DNA of 64,000 bases from Heyndrickxia oleronia (GCF_017809215.1 NZ_CP065424.1:3256001-3320000); one strand, 5' to 3'; shown: positions 17,594 to 27,515, counted from the stretch's first letter. Translations and numbers: made by a program. The notes: generated from the sequence alone by a model not told the origin.

Positions 17594-17725
17594 AGGCTAT
17601 TACCGTCACGATTATTGCTTTTATAACCTAATGCCGAATTAAAAAAAAGAATAAGGGTTTTAGTGTTTACGGCTCTTTTCTCAGTGAAGTGAAGAGGAAT
17701 GACGGTATTTAACTTATTTCGTATT
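17594..17725 (+). repeat. Dispersed intergenic repeat, copy B (degenerate)
   Basis: Shares the blocks GATTATTGCTTTTATAAC, CTAATGCCG and GCTCTTTTCTCAGTGAAGTG with the other copies, but its ends are worn. It lies immediately after the tmcAL stop codon, between convergent tmcAL and ylbL. Confidence 0.5.
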
Positions 17726-17738
17726 AGTTATATGTTAA

Positions 17739-17795
17739 TCCAAAGAAAAATGATGGTTATCTCGAACGTCACAAAAGTGAATGAGAGATAACCAT
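17739..17795 (-). terminator. Terminator of the ylbK-ylbL unit
   Basis: ATGGTTATCTC (17753-17763) pairs with GAGATAACCAT (17785-17795), with a 21-nt loop and U-rich tail (minus direction, 17739-17752). Confidence 0.75.
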
Positions 17796-17807
17796 TTGTC
17801 TTTCCTT

Positions 17808-18848
17808 TTATTTCAATGCTTTTAAATAATTTAATGCATCATCAAATGTTTTTACAGGTACAATTTTCATTTTCGTGCCAATATCTTTTGCAGCTTTTAC
17901 AGCTTCTTTATAATTCGATTGAATATTTGGGTAAGCCTTTTTCATTTCTGGTGTAATTTCATCATCTGGGGCAAAAAAGATTTCGGCTCCTTCATTATCA
18001 GCAGCGACTACTTTTTTATCTATACCACCAATCCGCCCCACTGTTCCATCTGGATCGATCGTTCCTGTACCTGCAATACTATGACCTTTCGTAAGATCAT
18101 TTTTGGTTAATTGATTGTAAATTTCTAAACTAAACATTAATCCGGCCGAAGGGCCACCAATACTTTCTGTTTTTAATTTTACTTTCGGATCTGAAATTAT
18201 TTCACGATCATCGACAAGTCCTATTCCCATCCCGATTTTTCCCTCTGCATGATCAAATTTCGCTAATTGAATAGTTGAATTTTTTTCTTTTCCCTTCCTA
18301 ACAAATGTAATCGTAATCGTATCAGCGACTTGTTTCTTTTGTACATAATCAATAAATTTCTCAGATGATTCAAAAGAATGACCGTCAATTTTAGTAATTC
18401 GATCACCAGGCTTTAATACTTTTGCAGCTGGCATATCTGGATACACATCAAGAACATAAACGCCTTTATAATTAGAATCAACAAACTTCCCTGCTCTAGA
18501 ATATGCTACTTGAATAGCATTATTTTTCGAAGACTCCATTAAATATAATTGATAAACATTATACTCTTCTTCAGTTTGATCTTTATCTCGAACTTCATTT
18601 AGAGGAACAATATCTTCATATTTTTTTACTTTTGCAAGTAAATAATTATAAATATTTGCCCTTCCCATACGCACCGTAGTAAGCATTAATTTGCCTTTAT
18701 CATGATAACCATTTTCGACCTGAACTACCGTGTCTAGTTCATGTGCCATGCCTGGCTTCTCTACATAAAATGGTAACTGATAAAAAGTAAGAGCTAACAA
18801 AATAATCAACACAACAAAAATTATACGAGTCCATATTTTACGTTTCAT
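17808..18848 (-). CDS. ylbL: YlbL (DdcP), membrane-anchored PDZ and Lon-type serine protease
   Basis: 346 residues: one N-terminal membrane segment (about 7-24), a PDZ domain (about 115-190, with YVLDVYPDMPAAKVLKPGD) and a C-terminal Lon-like S16 peptidase domain. The Ser-Lys dyad is in GGPSAGLMFSLE (about 232-243) and in the GGIDKKVVAA region (about 275). In B. subtilis it helps recover from the DNA-damage checkpoint by degrading the division inhibitor YneA. Overlaps the end of ylbK by 11 bp, so the two are coupled. Confidence 0.91.
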   Translation of the reverse strand: MKRKIWTRIIFVVLIILLALTFYQLPFYVEKPGMAHELDTVVQVENGYHDKGKLMLTTVRMGRANIYNYLLAKVKKYEDIVPLNEVRDKDQTEEEYNVYQLYLMESSKNNAIQVAYSRAGKFVDSNYKGVYVLDVYPDMPAAKVLKPGDRITKIDGHSFESSEKFIDYVQKKQVADTITITFVRKGKEKNSTIQLAKFDHAEGKIGMGIGLVDDREIISDPKVKLKTESIGGPSAGLMFSLEIYNQLTKNDLTKGHSIAGTGTIDPDGTVGRIGGIDKKVVAADNEGAEIFFAPDDEITPEMKKAYPNIQSNYKEAVKAAKDIGTKMKIVPVKTFDDALNYLKALK

Positions 18849-19632
18849 TCTCTTTATTCACCTTCCATTCCTCTATCATTTGCCTTATTTCTGGGATGAA
18901 TTTTTTCGTTTCCTCTTCTCCTATCTTAATGATTTCTTCGATATTTGTAAAAGCACGTGAATCATAGTGTGAAGCATCTGGTTGAATAAAGATATCTGAT
19001 GCACCCTCATGATTAGCCAAAGCCTCCATTTGAAGGATATCAATACTCTGCATAATCACATCATAAATATTTGTGATTTCAGCATCCTTTTTCACTCTGG
19101 AAACATCTACACCGATTATAATATCTGATCCCATCTCTTTAACTACAGATATGGGAACACGATCAATAACTCCACCATCAACTAATAAACGATCATTCAC
19201 CTTTTCTGGAACAAATATTCCCGGAATTGATAAACTTGCACGAACTGCATCGGCAATTGGACCTTGTGCGAAAACAACTTTCTCTCCTTTGATTAAATCG
19301 GTAGCGACTACTTGAACAGGAATTTGTAAATCCTCCAAATTTTTATTATGCGTAAATGTTTTTATTAAATCCTTTACCCTATTCCCGGCAATAAACCCCA
19401 TTTTTGGGATGGTAAAGTCTAAATAGTATTTACGTTTAAAAGCGGTAGAAATTTTTATTAGTTGTTCCATACTATGTCCAAAACTATAAAAAACAGCAAC
19501 GAGTGCTCCCATACTGCTTCCTGCAAGATAATCAATAGTTATCTTATTTTCTTCTAAAACTTTTAGCACACCTAAATGAGCAAATCCGCGCGCCCCACCG
19601 GAACCTAATGCTAAGCCTATTTTTGGTTTCAT
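18838..19632 (-). CDS. ylbK: Patatin-like phospholipase YlbK
   Basis: Patatin-family lipid acyl hydrolase of about 264 residues. GSGGARGFAHLGVL (11-24) is the oxyanion loop, GSSMG (about 41-45) holds the nucleophile serine, and DGGVIDRVP (about 150-158) the catalytic aspartate. No signal peptide. The start could be GTG at 19635 or ATG at 19632; GGGGGG lies 6 and 9 nt upstream. First gene before ylbL; divergent from ylbJ. Confidence 0.9.
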   Translation of the reverse strand: MKPKIGLALGSGGARGFAHLGVLKVLEENKITIDYLAGSSMGALVAVFYSFGHSMEQLIKISTAFKRKYYLDFTIPKMGFIAGNRVKDLIKTFTHNKNLEDLQIPVQVVATDLIKGEKVVFAQGPIADAVRASLSIPGIFVPEKVNDRLLVDGGVIDRVPISVVKEMGSDIIIGVDVSRVKKDAEITNIYDVIMQSIDILQMEALANHEGASDIFIQPDASHYDSRAFTNIEEIIKIGEEETKKFIPEIRQMIEEWKVNKENET

Positions 19633-19780
19633 CACCGATATCCCCCCAATTAAAGGATCATATTTTTCTATTAAATTTTCACTGTTCCTTACATATTATG
19701 GTCTAAAATATTTCTCTATGAGTATATTGAGTTATATGAGGACAAGTATAAATGTAATATCAATAGGGGAGGAACAAAGC

Positions 19781-20993
19781 TTGATACTGTCAAAACTTAA
19801 AACGATATTCTTAGCTTCAGGGGCAACTTTAATGGCTATATCCATGATTATCCTTCCTGAACAAACATTTGGAGCATCAGTAAGAGGCTTAAAAATTTGG
19901 TGGGAAACGGTGTTCCCTTCTCTTTTTCCCTTTTTTGTTATTTCTGAATTACTAATCGGCTTTGGTGTCGTGAAATTTATCGGTGTTATCCTAGAACCTC
20001 TCATGAGACCATTATTTAGGGTTCCAGGTGTTGGTGGTTTTGCGTGGGCAATGGGGATGGCTTCAGGGAATCCCGCAGGAGCTAAGATCACTGCACGATT
20101 GAGGCAAGAAAAACAGCTTTCAAAAATTGAAGCAGAAAGACTCGTTTCCTTTACAAATTATTCAAGTCCTTTATTTATCTTCGTTGCTGTATCTGTTGGT
20201 TTTTTTCACGATAAGAACTTAGGAATTCTTTTTGCGATTGCTCATTATTTAGGAAACTTTTTTGTTGGCATCATCATGAGATTTTATGGATATTCACGAT
20301 ATGAACGTATGACAGCAAAGAAAAGGAAATTTCCAATTTGGGAGGCAATTCGTGCCCTACATAAAACTAGGATAGAAGATAAAAGACCAATTGGTAAATT
20401 ACTCGGTGATGCAGTCACATCATCCATACATACATTGCTCATGATTGGTGGATTTATCATTTTATTTTCTGTAATGAATCGATTACTCTATCACCTTCAC
20501 ATTACCGCTCTATTAGCCAGTGTTATTGAACATTTTTTCGCGATTTTACATTTTCCGAAACTGCTTAGTATTCCTTTTATATCAGGTCTTTTTGAAATTA
20601 CAATAGGCAGTGACCTTATTAGTCGAGTTAAAGAATCAACGCTTTTCCAACAAGCGATATTAACTAGTTTTATACTTGGATTTGGCGGTTTTAGTATCCA
20701 AGCACAGGTAGCAAGTATTCTTGCACAGACAGATATTCGTTTTAAACCATTCTTTATTGCTCGAATATTTCATGGTATCTTCGCAGCTGTTATTACTATA
20801 TTTATTTGGGAACCAGTTTATATTAAGCTACGTGAAACCTTTAATCCGTCAGTTACTCTTCCTGTCTTTGGACAAGATCAACAGGGTATACTAGAATATT
20901 TATATCATTTGAGCGTCCAGTTAGGTCCACTTATTACAATTACATCACTAATCATTTATATTTTGATTTATCAGAGATCCTTATTTTCCAATC

Positions 20994-21004
<11 letters not shown>
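19781..21004 (+). CDS. ylbJ: YlbJ, sporulation integral membrane protein
   Basis: About 407 residues with roughly eight membrane segments; the family carries two Gate/nucleoside-recognition-like repeats. GMASGNPAGAKI (about 101-112) and GFGGFSIQAQ (near 305) are conserved glycine-rich turns. In B. subtilis it is a sigma-E-dependent sporulation gene. I start at TTG (19781) because GGGGAGG lies 8 nt upstream and this gives the B. subtilis length; longer in-frame starts from 19718 lack a site. Divergent from ylbK. Confidence 0.87.
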
Positions 21005-22091
<1,087 letters not shown>

Positions 22092-22181
22092 TCAATTCAC
22101 CACATTGCTCCTAAATTTTCATTTCTTATCCTACCACAATGTTGAAACATGGAAAAGCGAAATGTGAAATCGTTTTTCTGC

Positions 22182-22368
22182 TAATACCTTTTCTCAAACT
22201 TTCTTGCTAATTAAGAAAAGTTTGAACTCATAACTATCAGTTGCGACCGCTGTACCTTCATTTCACACAAATAAGTTGAAACTTCATAAGAACCTCTGAA
22301 TCCTTTAGTGGATGAAGAGACTTTTTTTAAAAAAAAGTAACAAACTATACAAATACTGTCTTCTTCTA
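22182..22368 (-). repeat. Dispersed intergenic repeat, copy C (reverse orientation)
   Basis: Read on the minus strand it shows GTATAGTTTGTTAC, AAGGATTCAGAGGTTCTTATG, ACTGATAGTTATGAGTT and AGTTTGAGAAAAGG in the order of copy D. About 187 bp, in the upstream region of rsmD. Confidence 0.65.
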
Positions 22369-22407
22369 AGTAGTATACTTAATCCTTACAATTTTATTTT
22401 TTTGTTT

Positions 22408-22435
22408 TTGGCTACCTTAAAACATTATGTATAAT
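22408..22435 (+). promoter_or_regulatory. Candidate promoter for the CsfG-like RNA
   Basis: TTGGCT (22408-22413) and TATAAT (22430-22435) with a 16-bp spacer. It reads as a sigma-A promoter. The adjacent CATTATG (22423-22429) also resembles a sigma-G -10 box, but no fitting -35 is seen. B. subtilis csfG is a forespore RNA, so which factor applies is open. Confidence 0.4.
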
Positions 22436-22441
22436 TTTGCC

Positions 22442-22612
22442 GATGATGGTGATACTTTAATTAGCAACATCATTTTGCGATGTTGTTGCCAACCGCGGAG
22501 AAGACTTACGTTTCCCCATAAGTTCTTCCTCCGGTTTCTCCTCTCCCTTTGCCTTCTGTCCTTTACATAGGATATAGAAGGACCCTGCAGCGATCTGCAG
22601 GGTTTTTTATTA
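22442..22612 (+). ncRNA. csfG: CsfG-like small RNA (ylbH leader motif)
   Basis: Structured, non-coding segment ending in a perfect terminator. Three hairpins can be drawn: GCAACATC with GATGTTGTTGC (22463-22489); CCGCGGAGAAGACTTA pairing imperfectly with TAAGTTCTTCCTCCGG (22492-22534); and TTCT-TCCT with AGGA-AGAA further on. Pyrimidine-rich unpaired loops (GTTTCCCC and TTTCTCCTCTCCC) lie between. CsfG of endospore formers lies in the ylbG-ylbH region and has such pyrimidine-rich loops; here the locus is the same, with two genes between. Exact ends and the family match need a covariance search. Confidence 0.6.
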
Positions 22613-22615
22613 TTT
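22583..22615 (+). terminator. Terminator of the CsfG-like RNA
   Basis: CCCTGCAG (22583-22590), loop CGAT, CTGCAGGG (22595-22602), then TTTTTTATTATTT. The T run is on the plus strand only, so transcription runs rightwards. Confidence 0.85.
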
Positions 22616-22726
22616 GACTCTTTATTAAATATTGTTCCCAGGGAAGTTTAAACAAATAAATATCGGTTGAAGACACCAACCTCCTTCTTTTAGCACCAGA
22701 AAGGAGTGATAAACTTCATATATGCT

Positions 22727-24148
22727 TTAATCAAATATTTGTATTTCTTTATTTGTTTCACTAATTTTTGTATTAAAAATTTGCTTAACCCAATTAATAT
22801 CAATAAAATATTCTTGATTCAATTTAAAAAAAGGATTAGAGAGTAAACCATACTTATCCCCATTAAAAGTAAATGTTTTTCCTTGCAAATAAAAATGAAA
22901 TTGATTTTCTCCACTCGTAAGTATAATAGTTTGTTCCTGTTCATTATTTTTTATCTCATAACCTAAAGCCTTAGCTAATTTTAAAAAGGAAAGGTATTTC
23001 TTATCTTGATAAGAATACAGATGCAACCCGCTTATCTCTTTTCCATTTACACTGATTGATCTTGGGTCAAACGTAATAAAAGGCTTCATTGGAAATTCAT
23101 AGATATGATTATCTAAAAAAAATGTTGTGCCGTATCCTGTTGTTTTTTCAAATATTTGATCTAACTTTTCACTAGTCATATTTGGAGTTTCACTGAAAAT
23201 CCTTTCTACCCAATGGTTTAACTTTTCCTCGCCAATCGTTGCTGTTAGGTTTTCGTACATTTTCTTAGCTTTATTAGAACCAACTGCTCTATTTAACTGC
23301 GCTGAAACAATAATATCTGACATCCACTCTTCTTTCGTTTTAAAGGTAAGAGTTAGCCTAATGACCTCTCGGCTAATTCGTTCCTCTATCTCTTGAGGTG
23401 AAGCGTTTGGATTCAAAATAAGAAGTGACGGTAGCAATGTTTGTGGATAGGAATTAGTCATTATAACAGCTATCGGATTAGGTTTTTTAATTAGTTTTTC
23501 TATTAGACTCATATTAATAGATGGGAGATTTATAGTTTTCTGATGATAAATTGTGAGCCAATCATTTATCTTTTCCCCCACTAATTCATTATTTTGCCAA
23601 TAAAGATTGGAAGCCTGTCCTTTATAATCAAAAACAAAGTAATTAATCCATTTTTTTTGCTTTATCGTCGTATTATTAGAGGAAGTTATCCAGTTCCCAT
23701 GCTTATATTGTTTTTCTATTAAATTGATTTTACTATCTTCTATTTTTAAAGGTGAAAGCTTAAAAAACCAATCTTTTAATAGGAAGGCAACCTGGTTTCC
23801 CTTTTCTTTTAATTCATATTGAAAAGTTATACGATCTGAATTGACCTTTAATTTAGACTTATTTTCATTTTCCCAGATGCATTTTTGTTGTTTTTCTCCA
23901 ACAATACATTTTAGATTTTCAAGGCTACTTGGCCATTCGATTGAATACGTACCACTTGATAATGGGTGTATGACTTGCTTAATATAAAAGGTACGATTAT
24001 TATGTTCAATTGTAATCGTTTGACTTGCTTTTTCTACTTCTTGCTTTTTTTGTCCACTTGAATATCCATGCCATTGGAAATAAAGTATACTACCGATGAA
24101 AATGAACAGAAAAAAAATCAAATATTTTACCACTGACTTACGAAACAT
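22727..24148 (-). CDS. Membrane-anchored protein with C-terminal copper amine oxidase-like domain; inserted gene
   Basis: 473 residues. A single N-terminal membrane segment (about 8-24) anchors a large extracellular part. The last about 100 residues read as the small copper amine oxidase N-terminal-like (stalk) domain: SVNGKEISGLHLYSYQD, LAKALGYEI and INWVKQIF follow its spacing. The middle shows no motif I recognise. RBS attaaaggggaa precedes the ATG. B. subtilis has no gene here between rsmD and ylbG, so it is probably lineage-specific. A surface or peptidoglycan role is a guess. Confidence 0.6.
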   Translation of the reverse strand: MFRKSVVKYLIFFLFIFIGSILYFQWHGYSSGQKKQEVEKASQTITIEHNNRTFYIKQVIHPLSSGTYSIEWPSSLENLKCIVGEKQQKCIWENENKSKLKVNSDRITFQYELKEKGNQVAFLLKDWFFKLSPLKIEDSKINLIEKQYKHGNWITSSNNTTIKQKKWINYFVFDYKGQASNLYWQNNELVGEKINDWLTIYHQKTINLPSINMSLIEKLIKKPNPIAVIMTNSYPQTLLPSLLILNPNASPQEIEERISREVIRLTLTFKTKEEWMSDIIVSAQLNRAVGSNKAKKMYENLTATIGEEKLNHWVERIFSETPNMTSEKLDQIFEKTTGYGTTFFLDNHIYEFPMKPFITFDPRSISVNGKEISGLHLYSYQDKKYLSFLKLAKALGYEIKNNEQEQTIILTSGENQFHFYLQGKTFTFNGDKYGLLSNPFFKLNQEYFIDINWVKQIFNTKISETNKEIQIFD

Positions 24149-24315
24149 CCTTTTTCCCCTTTAATTAATTATTTCTAATTTTATCTCGAATACTTCTCTG
24201 TTTGCTATCACAATGATACAATAATGAGGAGCTGTTTTTCTAGGTGTAAATATTTATTGGATTTTTATAGAATCTTATATCATTCATAAAAAAATAATAA
24301 AAAGAGGAAGAGAAC

Positions 24316-24705
24316 ATGTTACAACGTTTTATAGAATTAGGTGAAGGATACTCAGATATTTATGAACTTATCGAATTAGCAAATGCTAATCAACATCGTT
24401 TAGCACATTTAATGGCGTTACATACAACAATTGAAGAGAAACATATGACTTCCCTCGTTGTTGTTCTTCAGCCTACAGATCCAGGAGAGTTTCAGGCATT
24501 ATATATTTGTCGTGAGGGCATTCCAAATCCACATATATTGCCAAATAAACGTTTTGATTTATTTAATCAGATCGCCGAGAAATTAGGCAAACAAATTATC
24601 GAAATCGAAGTCAAAAATTCGCGCGATTTCGCTGAAAATGCTTTATTTTATCAATATTTGATTGGAATTCTTAGACTCAATCATTATATTCCACCGATGC
24701 AATAA
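24316..24705 (+). CDS. Conserved Bacillaceae hypothetical protein, 129 residues
   Basis: Soluble protein beginning MLQRFIELGEGYSDIYEL. No catalytic motif is obvious. LVVVLQPTDPGEFQALYICREG (about 50-71) suggests a beta-rich core. RBS aaagaggaagaga precedes the ATG by 2-6 nt. I recall this family in Bacillus genomes as annotated hypothetical or, wrongly, as methylthioribose kinase; it lacks any kinase feature and is far too short. Divergent from the neighbouring gene at 22727-24148. Confidence 0.75.
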   Translation: MLQRFIELGEGYSDIYELIELANANQHRLAHLMALHTTIEEKHMTSLVVVLQPTDPGEFQALYICREGIPNPHILPNKRFDLFNQIAEKLGKQIIEIEVKNSRDFAENALFYQYLIGILRLNHYIPPMQ

Positions 24706-24726
24706 GTTCTTGTAATACTTAAAGAA

Positions 24727-24884
24727 AGGCTGTTTTCATATAGTTTATTAGTAGGTGTAAAGGATTCAGCATTTCTTATGGAGTTTGTAGCACTTTTCTC
24801 ATGGTTGAAAGTGAAGTGTCTTTTAGCCGATAGTTATTTGTTAAACTTTATTTAAATAGCAACAATGTTTGAGAAAAGAGCCTA
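24727..24884 (+). repeat. Dispersed intergenic repeat, copy D (best-preserved ends)
   Basis: 158 bp. AGGCTGTTTTCATATAGTTT at the left is inverted against TAGCAACAATGTTTGAGAAA and AGAGCC at the right. Internal blocks are AAAGGATTCAGCATTTCTTA, TGGAGTTTGTAGCACTTTTC, GATAGTTATTTGTTAAACTT. It sits between convergent genes. Confidence 0.8.
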
Positions 24885-24890
24885 TATAAA

Positions 24891-24919
24891 TAAAAAAAGG
24901 TTGGTGCTTCACCAACCTT
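24891..24919 (-). terminator. Terminator of ylbF-ylbG
   Basis: AAGGTTGGTG (24897-24906), loop CTT, CACCAACCTT (24910-24919). U run follows in the minus direction. Confidence 0.85.
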
Positions 24920-24925
24920 CTTATA

Positions 24926-25201
24926 TTATAATCCAATTTTATAATCATACTCTTTTGCCTTATCTGGTTTTGAATTTTCATATTCTGTCTTTAAGAATGG
25001 CTTCCATGAAAGGTCTACTTTTCGTACAAATGGCATTGAAGAAAACTTTTCCTGCAATTCTTCAATTTCTTGTCGATCACAATAGAGAACGACGTATTTC
25101 ATTCTTTTTGAAACATAATGAACATTTCCAAACCTTCTCAGAGTCTTTGCATGTTTTAAATTATAAAGCCAAATAATTAAGCTTTGTCTTTCATTAAACA
25201 T
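24926..25201 (-). CDS. ylbG: YlbG, DUF2129-family small protein
   Basis: 91 residues with the DUF2129 pattern: SLIIWLYNLKHAKTLRRFGN (about 7-26), VHYVSKRMKYVVLY (about 27-40), then a basic tail. Function unknown; cytoplasmic. RBS taaggggat precedes the ATG. Follows ylbF by about 100 bp in the same direction, as in B. subtilis. Confidence 0.9.
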   Translation of the reverse strand: MFNERQSLIIWLYNLKHAKTLRRFGNVHYVSKRMKYVVLYCDRQEIEELQEKFSSMPFVRKVDLSWKPFLKTEYENSKPDKAKEYDYKIGL

Positions 25202-25306
25202 ATTTTATCCCCTTAATCCCTCATTCACATCATTTTAACATATTTTGCATATCTCTATCAATGTCAGAATCTTTTTTGCAAATAAACTCTGTATTGGTTA
25301 CTAACT

Positions 25307-25753
25307 TTATGCAGAGCAACTACAACCTCCGCCAGAACCACATCCACCTGAACATGAAGACCCGGCATCGAAAAAAGGATTACCAGTTGGCACCTTAATA
25401 TGAGGAGACACAGATTTCCCAACAATTACACTAATTTGGTCTAGAATATCCTGTAATGCATTTTCCGCTTTACGAAATGCAGCAACGTTTTCATCTAGAT
25501 CCATTTCCCGCTTTGCTTCACGTGTCCTGATATTGATTGTTTTGTAATCCGGATGATATCGACCAAATCTTTGTACCTCTGAGTATAAATCTTTCATCTT
25601 AACAAATTCTTTTATTTTCTTCTGTGTCTGTAAATCATTGTTTAATTTAAAAAAGCTCTTTCTATATTCATCTGCCGCTTCAGATTGTAGCACCATTTCG
25701 GCTAACTTCTGAGCCTCAGAAATTATTTGTAATCTTTCCATAGTTGCAAGCAA
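25307..25753 (-). CDS. ylbF: YlbF (RicF), subunit of the RNase Y-associated Ric complex
   Basis: About 148 residues with a mostly helical YlbF/YmcA-family core and a C-terminal cysteine-glycine tail (CSGGCGSGGGCSC). With RicA (YmcA) and RicT (YaaT) it forms the complex that carries iron-sulfur clusters and steers RNase Y, biofilm and sporulation. Start TTG (25751-25753) has GGAGGTG 6 nt upstream and gives MLATMERL, matching B. subtilis MYATMESV. A longer reading would swallow the Shine-Dalgarno. Confidence 0.92.
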   Translation of the reverse strand: MLATMERLQIISEAQKLAEMVLQSEAADEYRKSFFKLNNDLQTQKKIKEFVKMKDLYSEVQRFGRYHPDYKTINIRTREAKREMDLDENVAAFRKAENALQDILDQISVIVGKSVSPHIKVPTGNPFFDAGSSCSGGCGSGGGCSCSA

Positions 25754-25837
25754 AAAGCTCACCTCCAACTTTTATTTTACCATGTTTTCAGTGAGCATGC
25801 GAATGGTTGACTCTAATCACCGAGCAAATATTAAATA

Positions 25838-26230
25838 TTAAATCGTTACATAGAATTCTTTTGATAAACCATGACTTTTATTATTTAACTTTACCACTTC
25901 AATTTTAATATGATGTACGCCCTTAGAAAGTCCCTTCATGACAAACGCAGCTGTATAGTATTCACCATGTAAGGCACCATCTACATAAACTTTTATTTTT
26001 CCACGTTCAACGTTTTTATTCATACCTGAAAATGAGATGCTTGGCACCATACACTCTACAAAGAGATCAGAGCCTTGAATTACATGTTTTATGGTAGTTC
26101 TGGGATTGGATTGTACTACTTTATCGTTCTCAGAGGCTTCAGCATTATAGGACTCTGGTTTTGGTATAGTTTGTCTACATCCACTCAATACAATGAGAAA
26201 CAGCAATATTAAACAAATTAGACCACGCAT
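25838..26230 (-). CDS. Small lipoprotein, unknown function
   Basis: 130 residues. Signal peptide (about 1-17) with lipobox IVLSGC; cysteine is residue 18 of this start. The mature part has a beta-rich region with VYVDGALHGEY (near 90). I start at ATG (26228-26230) after AAGGAG with an 8-nt spacer; an upstream GTG would be too close. No B. subtilis equivalent between ylbF and ylbE is known to me. Confidence 0.65.
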   Translation of the reverse strand: MRGLICLILLFLIVLSGCRQTIPKPESYNAEASENDKVVQSNPRTTIKHVIQGSDLFVECMVPSISFSGMNKNVERGKIKVYVDGALHGEYYTAAFVMKGLSKGVHHIKIEVVKLNNKSHGLSKEFYVTI

Positions 26231-26272
26231 GATTATCACTCCTTATCATTAGCATCTGCTAAACAAGGATTT

Positions 26273-26312
26273 TTACTCAAAAAAATACACATTTTTTAAT
26301 GAAAAATGTGCG
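26273..26312 (-). terminator. Possible terminator in the lipoprotein/ylbE gap
   Basis: ACACATTTTT and AAAAATGTG pair around TAATG (about 26288-26311). The minus strand reads into a run of U (26273-26287). It lies downstream of ylbE and the repeat copy E. Confidence 0.6.
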
Positions 26313-26419
26313 ACAATTTGTATTATGTATGGCCCTCTCCTACATTTAGATCCATATATTTTCCCACCCTCATCATCCACGCCTAATGTTAATTTACGAA
26401 AAGTAATTATCAATAATAG

Positions 26420-26611
26420 AGGCTCTTTTCTTAAACATTGTTGCTATTTAGATAAGGTTTTAACTAGAAAAATATTAGTTGAAGACCTCAACTCTCCTCA
26501 ACAAAATGAGAAAAGAGCTGCAAGCTTCATAGTTACGCCCGAAGCCTTGATTAGATGTAATAGTCGGCAGTTAGGCTTTTACAAAAGCAACATACTAAAC
26601 GAAAAGAGCCT
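26420..26611 (-). repeat. Dispersed intergenic repeat, copy E (reverse orientation)
   Basis: On the plus strand it begins GGCTCTTTTCTTAAACATTG and ends CATACTAAACGAAAAGAGCC, so the ends are inverted copies with a 5-bp variation. Inside are CTAACTGCCG and GCAGCTCTTTTCTCA blocks (minus sense) shared with copies A and B. 192 bp, between ylbE and the lipoprotein gene. An open reading frame of 101 codons over it is not a gene. Confidence 0.75.
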
Positions 26612-26618
26612 AAATAAA

Positions 26619-26858
26619 TTATTTTTGTGAATATAGCCCTTGTAACATCCCCATCATCATTGATGCCATTTGAAGATTGCTTGAAAGTTTCTCGACACGC
26701 TGAGGTATTGTCTTTTCAAAAAAATGTAAGGAAGCAATTTCAAATTTTTTAATTTCCTCAGGATTTCTTGTCAACTTTCTATACCAAGTTGGTTGATTCC
26801 TCAAAAACTCTTTTAAATCATTTTTTGAATAAATATAATCAATTATTTCCTTTCTCAT
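26619..26858 (-). CDS. ylbE: YlbE-like small protein
   Basis: 79 residues of the YlbE-like family, Bacillales-specific and of unknown function. Helical, with the conserved QPTWYRKLTRNP (about 22-33). The Met-rich C-terminus MASMMMGMLQGLY is unusual. RBS aaggaggcgat precedes the ATG. 14 bp from the end of ylbD; co-transcribed. Confidence 0.88.
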   Translation of the reverse strand: MRKEIIDYIYSKNDLKEFLRNQPTWYRKLTRNPEEIKKFEIASLHFFEKTIPQRVEKLSSNLQMASMMMGMLQGLYSQK

Positions 26859-26872
26859 TTATCATCGCCTCC

Positions 26873-27283
26873 TTAATCTTTTCGGAAAGAAAATGGATTT
26901 TGTGTAGTATTTTGTGTAGTATTTACACTTGAATTTTGTCCTTGAAATTGGGAAAGTACCCCTTGAACGGAGGCAATTACTTGGCTCAAATTATTTAAAT
27001 GATTTTGCATCTGATTAGCATCAACCCTTTGTATAATGTTCCCAATTTGATTCATCCATCCTCCACTTTTTGTTTCTTTTTTATTCGCTGTAGACTCTGA
27101 AGTTTCATTCCCTTCACTTTGAAATTTTTCCCAGTATGGATCTTCTTCTCCAAGTAGATACCATTCTTCATAAAGTTCTTGCAATGTATGATTTCCATTC
27201 CTGACATCTTGGATAATTTTTGGATGGGTTTTCACAAAGGCTTTAAATTTCTCAACTGAAGGGTGAAGTTTACTATTCCCCAT
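26873..27283 (-). CDS. ylbD: YlbD spore coat-associated protein
   Basis: 136 residues. N-terminal LHPSVEKFKAFVKTHPKII and YEEWYLLGEEDPYWEKF (about 37-53) are the family blocks; a Gln/Asn-rich tail (about 75-136) follows with no repeats of fixed length. In B. subtilis YlbD is a putative coat protein. Start ATG (27281-27283), 7 nt from GAGGTG. First of the ylbD-ylbE pair. Confidence 0.87.
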   Translation of the reverse strand: MGNSKLHPSVEKFKAFVKTHPKIIQDVRNGNHTLQELYEEWYLLGEEDPYWEKFQSEGNETSESTANKKETKSGGWMNQIGNIIQRVDANQMQNHLNNLSQVIASVQGVLSQFQGQNSSVNTTQNTTQNPFSFRKD

Positions 27284-27515
27284 AATCATTCACCTCATAT
27301 ATGATAAAGCTAACAATAAATAATATGTTTTGGATGAAGAGGTTTCCTTCAACATAACAACTATTCCCTTAAAATAATCATTGGATTTTTGCCTATCCAT
27401 TAATAGAATATGATTGATTTAAAAAAAGGTGAGTATGTTTTCACTATTGATTTTATTTGATAAGATAAAAGAAATACTAAGAATAGTAAAATAATTCACA
27501 AAGAGGGATAACAAC

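Noticed and set aside
24865..25176. 103-codon plus-strand reading frame
   Set aside because: Antisense to ylbG and overlapping a terminator; composition is not protein-like.
26325..26630. 101-codon plus-strand reading frame
   Set aside because: It lies almost wholly in repeat copy E and has no conserved protein or ribosome binding site.
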